From Ilyonectria destructans (lineage: Eukaryota; Ascomycota; Sordariomycetes; Hypocreales; Nectriaceae), in NCBI GenBank assembly GCA_020740775.1, contig JAHEWK010000001.1, forward strand, positions 3,968,001 through 4,032,000: a stretch of 64,000 bases of DNA. The letters are read 5' to 3'. The notes below the pieces were generated by a model. It was not told the origin of the DNA and did no database searches. It saw only the letters and a list, made by a program, of their open reading frames with translations. Shown here piece after piece: positions 1-11,874 of this stretch. Within the stretch, counting starts at the first letter, position 1, and every line of letters starts with the position of its first letter. The translations under genes and the position numbers were made by a program.

Positions 1-322
1 GACTAGATCACCGGGTTGATCTTCATTGATAACATCCGTTTCCTCTTCAAGGAGAAGCTCCAGGAAGGAGTGGATTCGGTGCGCAATCTCCTCTTGGTGC
101 TCCTGGGCCGTGATGATCTTGAACCAAGGAATCTCGGGCTCGTAGAGTATCTCCAACACTTTGTCCTGCTCATCGATGGTTAGCTTGGAATGGAGTCTGG
201 GGTTCTGTGGGAGAAATTCTCACCTGGTGCGGTGCCTCTCGAAGGTGGGCAATGGTAGACGCAACACCCGTCGGTAGTAAAGGAGGATTGCAAGTCACGT
301 AGAACTCGACATAGTCCGCCAT
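1..322 (-). CDS. Partial protein of unknown function (5' end only)
   Basis: This is the first part of a gene that continues past the left edge. Reading leftward, exon 1 is 322-224 and exon 2 is 165-1, with a 58-nt intron (223-166) that has a GTGAG donor, a perfect GCTAAC branch site and a GCAG acceptor. Reading through the intron meets a stop, so splicing is needed. The spliced product starts MADYVEFYVTCNPPLLPTG and continues with an acidic, helical segment rich in Leu and Glu. I do not recognise the family and see no signal peptide or membrane segment in the 88 visible residues. Upstream lies a 1.4-kb gene-free stretch that must hold its promoter. The intron signals are good, but the function is unknown. 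Confidence 0.5.
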
Positions 323-1725
323 CTCTCAAAGCTCTCCCAGATGCGTCCAGGAATTCGAGAAGAAGTTGGATGAAGGAGAATGGTTTCTATGCGCGGCAGT
401 TTTTGGCGGGTAGGCTTTTTGTAGCAAACGAGGCCAGGTGTTTGCCAGGTGCTTGCCAGGTGCCCGCCAAACGGGAAGGGAAGAAGGCGAAAGAAGTAGG
501 CAGGTACCCGATCACCTGCCGCCTTCCGGCGCCAGCTGGCAATAGCTCCATGATGTGCCTCACAGCCAGAGACAGAGGGCTTGGGGTGGATAACAGAAGC
601 CCGACGGTGATTTTCGTTGTTTGAAAAGGTCCAAGTCGTTTGGAAGCTGAGAGGGAGGCGGGATGTTTGGCTATCTACCAATTTGCCGTGATTCAGAGAT
701 GCTGAGTGTTCTTCACACGCGCACGCACAAACGCACGCACACACGCACGCGCGATCCTGGCTTTTCGTGTGCATTATACTGCATGCCAACTTACGGAATG
801 CACCTTGCCGGGTGTGTGTGCACGCATGAGTCGTATTAGATGTTCATGAGGGAAGCGGTGCTCGATAATTACAGAGAAAGCAAATGAATAAACTAATTAA
901 TATTACAAGATTTGTTGCCATACATAAGGGCAAAAAACATGTCCAGAGGTGATGCTGACAGTTATCTCCTGCATTGAGAGTGCGTGTGAATAGCAATGCT
1001 CATTAGAAGACATGCCTCGCATTGGGGCTAACTTGTCGAAACCCAGCAGTGAAGAGCAGACACACCCAAACATTATATTCATAAGTAGCTGAGGTATCCC
1101 ACCTTCCCCAGAGCATCATCAAGAAAGTAATCTTGGATCTGTACATGCTTGTCATGACATCAATCTCTCTAATTGTTGTATCTTTGTTTCGCCAGGGTGC
1201 TTTTCCTCAACGTGATTTTGACAACCACAGCACCCCTAGAGAAACCCGTTTTTGAAGCCATCCACGGGTGCCCAAAAAAAGCAATGGACACACACACGCA
1301 CACAACGCCAGTAGCGCCCCCCAATATCTGCCATCCTCGGGACATGTAGTCAGATAGAAGGAGGGAAATAAATAAAAAGAATAAACAATCGTATCCAATC
1401 CGGGAAAATATCCGGCCCATCTATCCGATGAAGGCATACAAAATCAAGCAGTTACAAGGGAGTGGTATCAAGATATTGGCAGTGGTCGTAAGTAGTGACG
1501 GGTCCAACAGGATGCAGCAAGTTAGCGTCTGTGTACAGACCCGGTGAGAAGTCGGTCGAGCCGGGAGTGATTGGCGGTGAAGAGACTGTCGAGGCATTGG
1601 CCCGTTCAGTGGAACCAGGAGCCTGAAGTCCATCGGAGAGCGGAGTAGTTGGGTTCTAGTCTCGGAAGCGGGGGCTCGAGACTAGGTGAGGGGGAAGCGA
1701 TGCTTTGCATATTCCGTCATGGCAC
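323..1725. other. Gene-free stretch between the left-edge gene and the She3-like gene
   Basis: This stretch contains the 5' flank of the left-edge gene and the 3' flank of the She3-like gene, both on the minus strand. Open frames here are short and overlap on both strands without any family signal. The visible structure is a CA/CG-type alternating repeat near 714-752 and a shorter one near 1287-1306. Confidence 0.6.
714..752. repeat. CA-rich simple repeat
   Basis: An imperfect alternating purine-pyrimidine tract of CACACG/CACGCA units. It has no coding value in either strand; frames crossing it give Cys-Val-Cys-Ala runs. Confidence 0.8.
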
Positions 1726-3167
1726 TCATTTCGCCCCCTTGACGTTCTTCTTGACATTCAGCGCCCACTTCAGCTTGGCGAGAGCCTCTCTTGACTCCTC
1801 CAAGATCTGTTCTTGTTCATCCTCCCTCCTCTTCGCGTTGGTCTTGATGTCCTTGAGACCTTCCTCCTGGGCCTTCTTGTATTCTTCAAACAGGCGTGCA
1901 ATCTCGTCCTTTTCTTGCTTCAACTGCTTAATATTGTCGTTCTGCTGGTCGCACAGTTCTCGTAGGGTCTGGATCTTGTCGTCGTCTTTTCTTCGCTCCT
2001 CGGCCAGCTCGTTGATCTGGGTCTTCATCTTGGACGTCGCCCGCTTGACCTCGTCACCTTGGTCGCGCCAATGTGAAGAAATGGCGTTGTAACGGCCCTC
2101 CATCATCTGTGCATATGTCGTTGCCTCTTCAACTTGAACTGTTGTTTCACTCTTCATTTTATCCATCTCTTCCTTCCAACCCCTCTCTCGCTCCAGGGCG
2201 AAGGTGGTCTTCTTCTTTTCCGCTTCGACATTTGCCGTTAGCGTCTCGACTTGCCGTTCCTTCCTGGCTAGCAACGTCTTTGTAACATTGGCCTCCAACA
2301 GTCGGCTTTCGTAGTCGCTGATGGTACGGTCCATTTTGTCCTCGACGAGCTTGGCGGCCTGTTTCGACTCCTCTGCGCGTAGCCGCTCGATCTTGATGTC
2401 TCGTTTGAGGGCTTCATTATCGCTCACGAGCTTGTTGATGACGCGTCCGGTCTTTCCCAACCCAGCCTTGCCAATTGTCGAGTCCCATTGACCGTCCACC
2501 TGTTCTCCGCCTTCAGACGCCATGGAGGTGTCCGGGTCGGGGGTTGGCTCTACTACCCTCGCGGCGTTCGAGTTCCATCGTGTGGGCGTGTCGGTATTCA
2601 TGTCGTGTTTTAACCTGATGGTTGGGGGGGTTCTGTTGTGTTGGCTTCCATCCGTGGCGGACATGCCGCTCGTGTTGCTGTTGACGCTGCTGGAAAAAGC
2701 GCTGTGCTTGCTGTCAGGGCTGGACTCGGAGCCCTCGAAGCTCGGGACGCTTCGAATGGTGCTGGACCTTGCGAGGCCCGGCTTGTAGGAGGCAGGTGCG
2801 CGGCTCTTCATGCTGTTGATGAAGCCTTTCGAGGCGGGTGTCAACGTTTTCTCAGTGGTACCATGTAGTTCGGAATTCCTTGATGCAGCTGCTGGCGATA
2901 TTCTACATTAGCAAGATTCGTGGGGAAAAAAGTCTAGCGCAAGGCTGACGTGAGGAGGAAGGAGATGGAAGAAGGCAGGCGACGGAGGCTACGGTCGATC
3001 CGTAGGAATTGTGGGGAGCCGTTTCAAGGACGGGGGGTGACAATTCGGGCATGCACGAAATGCAGTGCTGCGTGTGCTATGTGTGCAGACGTAGTGCGAG
3101 AGGGCGTACCGTTGACAGCGTCCTTGTGGATGGTAAAGTCTTTCTTCTGGAGGCGGTTCCGTGGCAT
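1726..3167 (-). CDS. She3-domain coiled-coil protein (SWI5-dependent HO expression protein 3-like)
   Basis: The model has two exons: 3167-3110 (58 nt, starts MPRNRLQKKDFTIHKDAVN) and 2891-1726, giving 407 residues. The 218-nt intron has a GTACG donor, a GCTAAT branch site and a CCAG acceptor, and the phases match. An ORF-only reading would begin at a TTG inside exon 2. The N-terminal 150 residues are Ser/Pro-rich and low in structure. From about residue 165 (IGKAGLGKTGRVINKLV) the protein is an almost continuous coiled coil ending KKNVKGAK. In yeast She3 is the adaptor that links myosin Myo4 to She2-bound mRNA; filamentous fungi carry this domain in proteins usually annotated after She3. Assignment rests on recalled resemblance of the GKTGRVINKLVSDNEALK-type segment, so the role in mRNA transport here is inference. 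A generic coiled-coil protein is the alternative. Confidence 0.68.
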
Positions 3168-3710
3168 CGCGCAGCCTCGGTTCTCGCGGCGATGCAACGA
3201 CGAGAGGGAGGTGGGCTCGGCAACGTCAAGTAAACAAGCAAAGCGCCTCTCGAAGTATGTTGGTTAAGGGAGGAACGGTTGGCCTGGAAGATGGGTGGAT
3301 GAATCGGGTGGGTTGGGGTGTAGCGCGTTAATTGACGTTCAGCCACGGGGTTTAGGCCCGTTTGTTCTCGTAGATGGATCCTTCAGGTTCTTGCTAGCGG
3401 ATCGTCGGAAGCCAAAATCCAAAAGCTCAGCCGGGTCGATTGCAGTTGACGTATTACTGTTTCGGTGCCCGTCGGTTGCAAAACGCAGCACAGGATGTCA
3501 CGGGGAGAAGCTGGCCAAGGTGAGATGGTGAAGAGCGAGGAAAGGAGGTGACGGTCTCAAAGTGCACGGCTGGTTATTCGGTGAGTAAGCTCGAGGGGCC
3601 ATTCAAAGGCGACTTCGAAACAAAGAAGGTGGCCAGACAAAACAACAGCGGCGTCAGTAGCAGCATTCAGCATGAACAAGGCGCAGAGAATGGCAGAAAC
3701 ACGCAGTGAC

Positions 3711-3748
3711 CACACGCGCACGCACACGCACACACGCACACACGCACA
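3711..3748. repeat. CA-rich simple repeat
   Basis: Alternating CACACG/CACGCA units, similar to the tract at 714-752 on the other side of the She3-like gene. Confidence 0.8.
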
Positions 3749-4088
3749 TGCAGCGTCAACGGGGGGGCAAGGGGCGCCGTGGGATCCGGGGCAAGCAATG
3801 TATGGGCCAAGACGAACGAAAACGAACATGCAATGTTATTCGGGCCCTCTAGGCCTGCACACGCATGGGAAACATTGACGACGCCCATGGCCGATTTTCA
3901 GGCCCACAGGGGAGCCCCCGGCCTGCAAGGGTACAGGGCTGGTCCCGTCCATCCGCCCAGCCCGATTTAATGGGATTAATGGAGGGAGGCCGGTTCCTAT
4001 CAAGCCACAGGCAATTGTGTCTTCTCCCAACAAGCTATGTTATGGATGCCTCATGCCCACTGAGACCTCAGCCGCTAGTCCGCCCTGG

Positions 4089-4117
4089 CCACTGCCACTG
4101 CCACTGCCACTGCCACC
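4089..4117. repeat. Short CCACTG hexamer tandem repeat
   Basis: About four to five copies of a CCACTG unit in direct tandem, last copy diverged to CCACCG. Confidence 0.8.
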
Positions 4118-5265
4118 GCCAAAGCCTCCCTGAGAGGCACCACCGCACCGCCTACTGCACGACGGTGTCCCAGGTGCTACGACGGCGCTGACGCTGCTGA
4201 CTCCTCCACTGTAGCTCACTGGGCGAGTGGCCCGGCAACCGCGTCCCCAGCGCCCTGCGCGCGCCTCATCCGCCCTCGCGTCGCCTGTGACCCGTCATCT
4301 CGGGTTGGCCTTCGGCCTTCAGCTTCCATCTCCCACGACCAGGCCGCCTCTGCATTTCGCCGTCCTCCCTTGCGTCGCCGGCTTGGGTGTGGCTTCAACT
4401 GATACGGGGGTCCTTTGTTCGTTGCTTCGTTATCGTCCCTGTCGCGTCTCAAGCCACCGCCTCCATATGTCCGTCGCGTGTCCTCCTAGACCTGTACCGC
4501 AAGAACATCCAGGGATGGACAGCTAGCTCACCTGAGATCTCATCAAAGAAGCAAGTTGGCGAAATGTGACCTGTTGCAAAGTGACCACCGTTCCAATAAT
4601 TAGCCCGCCAAGACACAAACCCATTCGGGGAACCCGAAACATCTTCCAGTCAGATGGATGCGAAGCCTCGGATACTCAGCTGTGGCCGTCTGTCAATTTC
4701 ATGGTCCATCAACCTTTAATTCTCCTGTCCTACTCTGTCATACACTACAGGTATCCGCAGATATCTTGCCGAGCCTCGTCATCATCGGCCTATTAGATAT
4801 CCATTGCCGCATCCGTTGGTGAGCCCGACAACACTGCTGCACTCGGCCAACCAAGTCCTTTCTGTGATATCTCGGAGGCCATCATTGTCGCTCCCTGATG
4901 ACTCTTAGTGCCTGAATCGCGCTTCTCTCGTGAGCCCATGATCCGTAGATCCCTGACATATCTCTACAAAATTTTTCCTCTGAAGCCAATAAACGCCTGC
5001 CGATGCCTTGTTCGTAGTTTCTTTTCTTGCCGTCCTCAACCGCACTCCACCAAGCCGCGCCAGCGGGGCGCAGGAAAAGCAACACTTCGGCTCGCTCCCA
5101 GCCAACAGCTTGTCATAACCGCAAAACCATCATCTGTCGGGCTTACATTTAATACACAAAAGAATGTCGATCGACGAGCGTCGGTCAACAAGAGCCTGTC
5201 GCTCCTACGCTGTACGGGGTATCAAATTGGAGTCGTGTTCGCCAATCCCAACCCAAGCAACCCAC

Positions 5266-7650
5266 TTATGCCGCGATGGCTGGTGCAGCAGCTGGCCCCG
5301 GGTTGTCACCGTTGGTCTCACGAGCGGCCTCGATAAAACCCGGACGGTACTTTGAGAGATACTTTGCAGCCATTGGTCTCGCATCCTCGACTATCATACG
5401 TGTCAGCAATGCTCAGGTTAGAAGAGGGAAGATACACTTACAGTCGGTCCAGATATCTTGCACAGTATCCAATGCAATCTCCTTGACGGGCGGCCGCATC
5501 ATGACCTGGTACAGCAAGCTCGTCAGGGCCAGCTGCACAACGCTCGGGTCGCGACACATGTGCTTCACCCGCGAGAGAATCGTCTTGTTGAGCTCGGGGA
5601 TCTCGCTCAGGAAGCGTGTCAGCACCTTATCTTGCGGGTGCAGGTACGGCAGGAAGCCGTCAATGAGTCGCAAACAGCATTTTTCGTAATGTAGCGGTCT
5701 GTCACCCTCGGATTTCTGTTGTAGTTTGTCGTTGTACCACTCTTCGCAGAGCCACGACACGGCCACGTCAATGTGCCTTCGGAAGTCCTCCATAACGTAA
5801 CTGTAGAGTACGTCACGAATATTGTTGCTGAGTGATTGCGACACCGATGGGTCGTCCTCGCCTTTCACGGAAATATCCTCGAGACCAGCCGACGAGCGTG
5901 TCGCTAGTCTGGCCAAAATGGTCATCCACGAGTCCCGGGTGCCAGAGCTGGCGGCCAACCTGCTGAAGCCGGCCTTGTATTTCTTGGTTGCTGGGTCCTC
6001 GAGCGACTTCATCATCTCGACCACACGCGTCACTGTTCCGTTGCCTGCAGTAAGTGCCGTCTCTGGTGTTAGGGTCTGCGGCTGGGCAAGATGGAACGAT
6101 TTCAAGGCCAGACCGCCCTCCAACCCGGGTTCATCAACCATCGGGGAGCTATCTAACTTGTTGAGGATCTGCTCCGTATCCTCGGCTTGGTAGAAATCAG
6201 GCTCGTAGTCGTCATCATCCTCATCTACACCAAGAGGGGCAGTGTTGGGGTTCAACTCGGGAGCTGGGGCGCTGGAAAGGACATCTAAGCGGCCACGGAT
6301 ACCGTCCACGGCCTTGATCAACACCTGTGGGTCTAGCCTGGAGAGGGTTGTGACAGCTATCTTGGCCACCAGAGGAGCGGGGACTTGTGATATGTCAAAA
6401 GTCCTCAGTGCATCATTGCCAATCAAGGTAAAGACCTCAGCAAGACTGTGTGTACCGGGGGCCAACAGGGGGATCTGAATTTGAGCAGGGGTAAGGCGCT
6501 GTCGCTTGGCATCATACGCATCGTGATTTCGCATCTCCATCGGGCGTTTCCTCGACCCATCGAAGATGTCAGACATGGTGCGCATCATGCGCTCCACGTA
6601 CTGCTGGATCCTGGGGACCATTGGGTTATGGGGGTCTCTCTTGGTGAGGTGAATCAGCAACAAACGACTCGTCTTCTCCATGGATTTGATCATCACTCGG
6701 TTCTTGGGGGTCAAAGGAGAGTTGGCGAGCTTGAGGGGGTTAAAGCTAAGGATGGCGTTGAGAATCCGGTTCGAGGTTGTTGGGCGCGTTCGAATGAGAA
6801 TGGAAAGGCAGTTGAGGGTCGCATCAACAACCAAGGCGTCGCTGTGTAATTTCGAATGTCAGCGGCGAAAAGTCATCTTCCAGCTTCACCAGTATGGTCT
6901 TCTTACCTGCTCTCTTGCAAGACAGTCAACATGCGATCCAACAGACCTGTTGCTTCGGCCTCCAGTGTTCTCTGGTCCAGGGACTGATGGTTCGGGGGAA
7001 CCTTGTCCAAAGAAACATCCAGAGTACCGCCGTACTATTATTGGCGTCAGTAAGATCCTCCGCGCGTTGAGTGGACATGCTCATACCCTCAGCTCGGCAC
7101 CAGTAGCAACGCTCTGTGCCAAAACCACCCGCTGCGCAAACTTGATACAGCATATTCTCACAGAAGGAACCGCATTATCCCATATCCTCAAGATTTTTTG
7201 CTTAATCGCCACCATTCGTTCCCAGGTAATTGTATCGTAACCGTTGTTGATGCTGCAGGATAATGGATCAGTGGTTGAACATGACAGGTTCCTGGATAGG
7301 AGAGCAACTTACATCCACCTCATCGCCAACGGATAGATGCTGGCGGCAGTCTGAATCACGCTTCGCAGCACTTGGGGATCCTCGCGATCATTCGCGATCA
7401 TCGACTCCAGCGTCGTCAACACGTAGGGCTGCATCGTCTCCTTCTCCCCGTTGGGCAGCGCGGGCGTCGCAAACGCTTCGGCGAGGAATTCGGCACCCCA
7501 TCGTCGCAGCTCAAGGGGCGCACTCGGCCCAATAATGGGAAGAATGCCCTTGACTACGCTGGGGTAGTACTTGACGTCGCCCAGAACGAGTTTCCGGGCG
7601 TCGTCGAGCTGGCGGATCTGGTCCGACACTGAGAGTGTTGGCGTCGCCAT
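5266..7650 (-). CDS. PTA1: Cleavage and polyadenylation factor subunit Pta1 (symplekin)
   Basis: Pta1/symplekin is the scaffold of the nuclear mRNA cleavage and polyadenylation complex, contacting the phosphatase Ssu72 and the endonuclease module. The gene has five exons: 7650-7313, 7252-7087, 7034-6907, 6841-5442 and 5390-5266. All introns are 50-65 nt with standard ends and the phases close to a 718-residue product, near the usual fungal length. The protein starts MATPTLSVSDQIRQLDDARK and its N-terminal third is HEAT-like helices (segments such as GILPIIGPSAPLELRRWGAE and MVAIKQKILRIWDN), matching the Symplekin/Pta1 N-terminal domain. An acidic linker (VDEDDDDYEPDFYQAED) lies near residue 380, and a helical C-terminal half carries the LYSYVMEDFRRHIDVAVSWL segment. 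It is transcribed divergently from COA3, with start codons 633 bp apart. Confidence 0.9.
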
Positions 7651-8282
7651 GGTTATTCGGTGGAGGTGGGATCGCGGCCGGCAAGGGGAGCCAGGCAAAG
7701 GCTGCGGTGCACGAGTTTCGAATATCGGCAGATGGAGAAATGGGTCACAGGTTGTACAGGAGCGGGTGGGCAGTGGTTGATAAGTTGGCGATGCGGCTCT
7801 GATGTCGCGCGACTAGGCTGAGCTTGCCAGATGGACTTTTCCACTACGTCCTCATGCTCTGCATCAAAGGCCCCTGGTCCAGCAGAAAATAGAATCCGGC
7901 GTCGTGGGTATTCGCGGTCGTGATCGGGTTGCCGGGCACCAAATCTGTCGTGTGCGCTACGCGTTCGTCTGTGTCGTGGCTATGATCCGGCCTTTGTCTC
8001 GAAGTCGGCGTCAGGTTTTGGCGACGGGTTTGACGCGGGAGCAGAGACGACGTGAACCTGGAAGGGACCCATGCTACAAGCTCCAGTAGTGCCTGGAGCC
8101 AAGTGCTGTACGTCACGCCCACATGTTTTAGCCGACGTTGAGCCGCCCGCGAAGATCTCCCCAAAGTCGCAACATCCGAGATGGAACCATAATTCTTGCA
8201 ATTAACGACTCCCGTTCGGTTCTATTTGCGCTTTGTTCAACTCGACCCGGATCTCTGCGTCGGCGCATTTACAATACCCAAT
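7651..8282. promoter_or_regulatory. Shared upstream region of PTA1 (minus) and COA3 (plus)
   Basis: The two start codons face away from each other across 632 bp, so both promoters must lie here. I see no TATA box of consensus quality and no supportable gene within it. Confidence 0.5.
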
Positions 8283-8607
8283 ATGGCCAAGTTTGTCCCC
8301 CCCAGCCCCATTGCGAGTCCAGTGGACTGATCTCACCTCGACAGCCCACACTCTACCTACTACGACCGCCGCCTGCGTCAAGGCCCCGCGCTCATCCGAG
8401 CCCGACGACCATACCTGTTCAAGAACTCCGTCACTGGCCTGGGACTTCTTGCGGTTGTGGGAAGCATCTGTACGTCCGACAGAGCCGGCAATGCCAATCC
8501 CTTGCTTACCGTTTCTAGATTACTACACCCTTAACGCCGTTGGCCAGGACAACTTCGACGATGTCAAGGTGCCCGATCAGCCTCGGAAATCCGCTGGTTC
8601 CAAGTAA
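8283..8607 (+). CDS. COA3: Cytochrome c oxidase assembly factor 3 (Coa3)
   Basis: Coa3 is a small mitochondrial inner-membrane protein that binds newly made Cox1 and regulates its translation and assembly into complex IV. I place three exons: 8283-8290 (ATGGCCAA, only 8 nt), 8345-8469 and 8519-8607, giving 73 residues. Without splicing the first frame hits a stop after 15 codons. The protein carries the family core STYYDRRLRQGPALIRARRP, followed by one hydrophobic segment (SVTGLGLLAVVGSIYYYT) and the motif AVGQDNFDDVKVPD, which together identify Coa3/CCDC56. The second intron (GTACGT...TTCTAG) is clear. The first uses a less common GTTTGT donor and is inferred from frame; a different short first exon is possible. 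The rest of the model is firm. Confidence 0.82.
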
Positions 8608-9109
8608 AATCATATTTCTGGTACCTAACTGCAAGACCTGATCGACCTCGACTGGCCCGGGCAGGGTACCGGTGTTGGAATACAGATACTGAAGACGGAT
8701 GAAGGACAAAACCACGCGATCCCATTCATGCTACCTGCTGGTCATAACGCCTTATAATCCCCAGAACCCCCTGTATAACATGTAGTTACAACGTCTTTCC
8801 CGAAATATGTATGGGTACATGGGATCCTGTACACTAGTCCTTGAAGCATGCGAGACCTTGTCTGCTGCCACAGTATGATGCCACCCTTCTCCAACCCTCG
8901 ATAAAAGAACCATGCCGTCAGATAGACGCGCCCTGTGCTCCCAGCCATGTCCAGCATTCAAGACGAAAGAAAAATGAATTTGTCGAAGCGTAGCCGACTG
9001 TTCCCCTTGGGTATCACAAAATCCGATTGCAAAACAACGATCCTCCTCGTTCCCTAGCCAAGTTGACAATGGGACAAAACTTAATGGCCATAACCTAGAA
9101 TTTTATCGC
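8608..9109. other. Gene-free stretch between convergent COA3 and DEP1
   Basis: About 500 bp forming the 3' flanks of two convergent genes. No supportable gene or repeat is visible. Confidence 0.6.
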
Positions 9110-11212
9110 TTAAGCCGCCGCCGTCTTTGGTCCGCGGTTGATGCCCGGGATGCCGCCAACTCGCTTCATCTGGTGATGAGCAGGGTTGAGCACGGATCTT
9201 GTCAACTCTGGGGATTCGGATAGCCGGTTCGAGAGCGAGGGAGAAGGTTGTTGCTTCGAGTTCGATCCGGTAAAAGGTGGTTTGATATCCGTGGGAGGAA
9301 CCAATCCCTGCTGCATTCCTCGACCGCTGGCGTTTTCGTTTCGCCCCTCCCCTGTTGTGTTCAAATTGGGGTACATTTTATGCGCCAAGTGATTTGGATT
9401 TGCCCAGGGTGTTTCCCGGAGGAACTGCTCACCCGCAGCGCCAATTCGGTCGAAAGATGGTGAATGGTAATCTTCACGGGATTGTGCCGGTTGGTTATTT
9501 CGGCCACGTCTGGCTCGCTAAACTGGGGTCAGTGAAGATCATCATAGGAACTGGTTCGATCGTCAACATACATCTATAGCAGCCAAATCATCTTCAAGTT
9601 CCGATGCAGAGGCGCCCTTCATTTCAGGACCGGCCGGGAACCCTTGGTACTTGGCAATGCTCGCCAATGTCGAGACCTCGGTGTTGTATGCAACAGCGTT
9701 CCTAATCCGCTGTGCCGGGTCCTTGGGGAACAGCAACCCGCAATCCTGCAAGCTGTGTGCGCTTCGTCTCGCCGTCTGGACATCGTACCACTCCTGGTTA
9801 AGGGCTTCGAGGGTTTTTTCTCGTTTCTCGCGAACACCTTGGAAGTATTGACCCCAGATCTGCGCGCGTTGAGCTACAGATTTTCGTTCATGGGCTTTGG
9901 TTCGATAGTCGAGTTCTTTGTTGATCTCTCGGAGCTTCTGGTCCAGTCGGTCATCGAGGCACTGCTTCATGTTCAGATACTCGGGATGTGATGGCACAGC
10001 CGCCATAAGCGATTGCTCTTCTTCTTCCAGCCGTTGTAGCCTGTCCTTGTAAAGTCTGGGGAGCAGATGTCAGCACAACAAATCCAGTGGCGGAGAAAGA
10101 GGCGCATACCTGTCTCTGAAAACTCCAAACATTTCCTCAATTTGGGACCAATCTTTGTAGGCGGCGTGTTTTCTCTCAACTGAATCTAGTAAGCACGGTG
10201 TGAAACCAGGGGGACTCGGTGGGATTTTCTCACGCTCTTCGTCATGAGCAGTGGCTGCATCCACCTCCTCGTCTGCCTCTGCGTCCACCTCCTCGCCGTG
10301 GTGTTCTGCATCTGTCCCGCCATCTCGGGCGCCATCATGGCTTCCTCCATCAGTCTCATGATCGACGTCGGCTGGTACAGCGGGCTTCCGCTTCGACCCA
10401 CTGCGTCCTCTTTTCTTCGTCGCTCGGGTTGTACGCTCCGTCACGTCATCCTCATGCGCCATGGTCTTCTTGCGGGGTGAAATGTCGCCGTCTTCAGCAG
10501 GTGTCTGGGTGCCACTGCTGTCGTTGGCCGGCGTCGGCTCATCTTCGTGCATCACAGTATCTTCGACTTGTTTTGGATCGCTCGAATCGTGCTCGAGTCC
10601 TGAGCTAGTTCGTTTTCTAAGCGGCTGCTCAGGCTCTGAAAGATCGGCCGCTGGTGAGCGTTTTCGCTTGCGCTCTTGTGAATCGTGCTTGTGCTCATCG
10701 TCGACGCTCGTGTCTTTGGTCGTCGCAAGCTTCGTTGGGGAATCGTCGACGGCCCCAGGGGAGCCAATCGACGCATCGTCGCCGGAGAGGGACTCGTCGT
10801 CGCCGTGGTCGGCATCCTCGTCGAGGTTTGCCGTCCGTCGAAGCTTGCTGGGAGTGCGCTCATACACCTGATCCTCATTGAACTCGCCGACCACGACGTC
10901 CCGCTGGCGCTGATGTCTCGGGGTATCGAAGAGCCTCTCGGTCTCAGCTTCGGTGTCGTTGGCGTCCGAGTTGAGGTCGGAGTGGGCGTCGGAGAGGACG
11001 CTGTCCGAGTCGGACGCCTCCTTCTTGGACACGGTGCTTGGTTTGGAGTGGTCATCGTCGTCGATGTCAAGCTGCATGTGTTCGATGTCCTCCTCGTTGT
11101 CGTCCTTGTCGTCGACTTCGGTCAGCGGACTGGAAATGTTGCTGTCGGCACGGTGGAGGCCCCCAATTCCGGGAGGAGAGAGGGGCGGGACAGCAGAAGC
11201 AGTTGCTGCCAT
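9110..11212 (-). CDS. DEP1: Transcriptional regulatory protein Dep1 (Sds3-like, Rpd3L complex subunit)
   Basis: Dep1 is a scaffold subunit of the large Rpd3 histone deacetylase complex. Exons are 11212-10234, 10179-10110, 10055-9572 and 9517-9110, giving 646 residues. The first 326 residues are acidic and low-complexity (long Asp/Glu/Ser stretches plus basic KRKRSP and KKRGRSGSKRK patches). The Sds3-like domain follows at about 327-450: a helical segment around KDWSQIEEMFGVFRDR, then PSHPEYLNMKQCLDDRLDQK and ELDYRTKAHERKSVAQRAQI. The tail is low-complexity and ends RGPKTAAA. The last intron is placed at a TTTAG acceptor because the CCCCAG just upstream gives an early stop. The 54-nt first intron is a multiple of three with no stop, so a retained-intron protein 18 residues longer is possible. 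Transcribed divergently from NOP12. Confidence 0.85.
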
Positions 11213-11874
11213 CGCTGTTGGAAGGCTCGCCGCGAGCGTGCAGGTGTGCTCAATGGGGAGTCGCGAGCTGGGAGAGGTGTTGGGGCGACGCAGTGCTCGT
11301 CGGTGGGCCGGTCGGAGCGGACCGCGCTCGGGAAGAAGAGGCGAGGGACGGTCGCAGGGGTGGCAGAGGGAGGCGGCGACGGTGGATCTGATGTCGGAGG
11401 GAATATTCGGCGCAGTTGAGGCCCAAGAGGCACAGTATCTCGTGGATGCGCGGGCCAGGCGGGAGGTTGCTGTGGGCGTGACGGTTGAGGGGGGGAAGAG
11501 TCTGGGGGATGGCGGACGCTGGACGGTGGAGGGTGGACGACAGTCAGTGGGCGACAGTCAGTGGACGCTCCCGATTTGCGCTGGGGCCACAGCGCCAGTC
11601 AGTCGCCAGAGGAAAACCGAGAGCGGGCTGAATGACGGGGCAGGAGCGGTGGCGCGCGGCAGAAAGCTGCTGGGCCGGTGCTCATGGCCAAGCCGCACGC
11701 CCAAGCCAATGACGACGCCTGCTTCCGGCGCAAGGCTTCCAGGTTCGGCGGCCAAAAATTCAAGTGGGCCTCGCAGCTGCACTTTTTCTGTGCCTTTTTT
11801 TACTGCCATTCGGAGCGCTGCCGGCTGCTTTTTCAAGAGTCAACCCGGACGCTTCTACCAGACAATCTCGCAAG
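11213..11874. promoter_or_regulatory. Divergent promoter region of DEP1 (minus) and NOP12 (plus)
   Basis: The 662 bp between the two start codons contain no supportable gene. A pyrimidine-rich stretch (cttttttactgccattc region near 11785-11810) precedes the NOP12 start. Both products act in the nucleus, which would fit co-regulation, but the sequence alone does not show it. Confidence 0.5.

Larger units (their letters stand above)
3168..5265. other. Gene-free stretch upstream of the She3-like gene and downstream of PTA1
   Basis: About 2.1 kb with no supportable gene. It holds a CA-type tract at 3711-3748 and a CCACTG hexamer repeat at 4089-4117. Frames in both strands are short and of biased composition. 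Confidence 0.55.
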
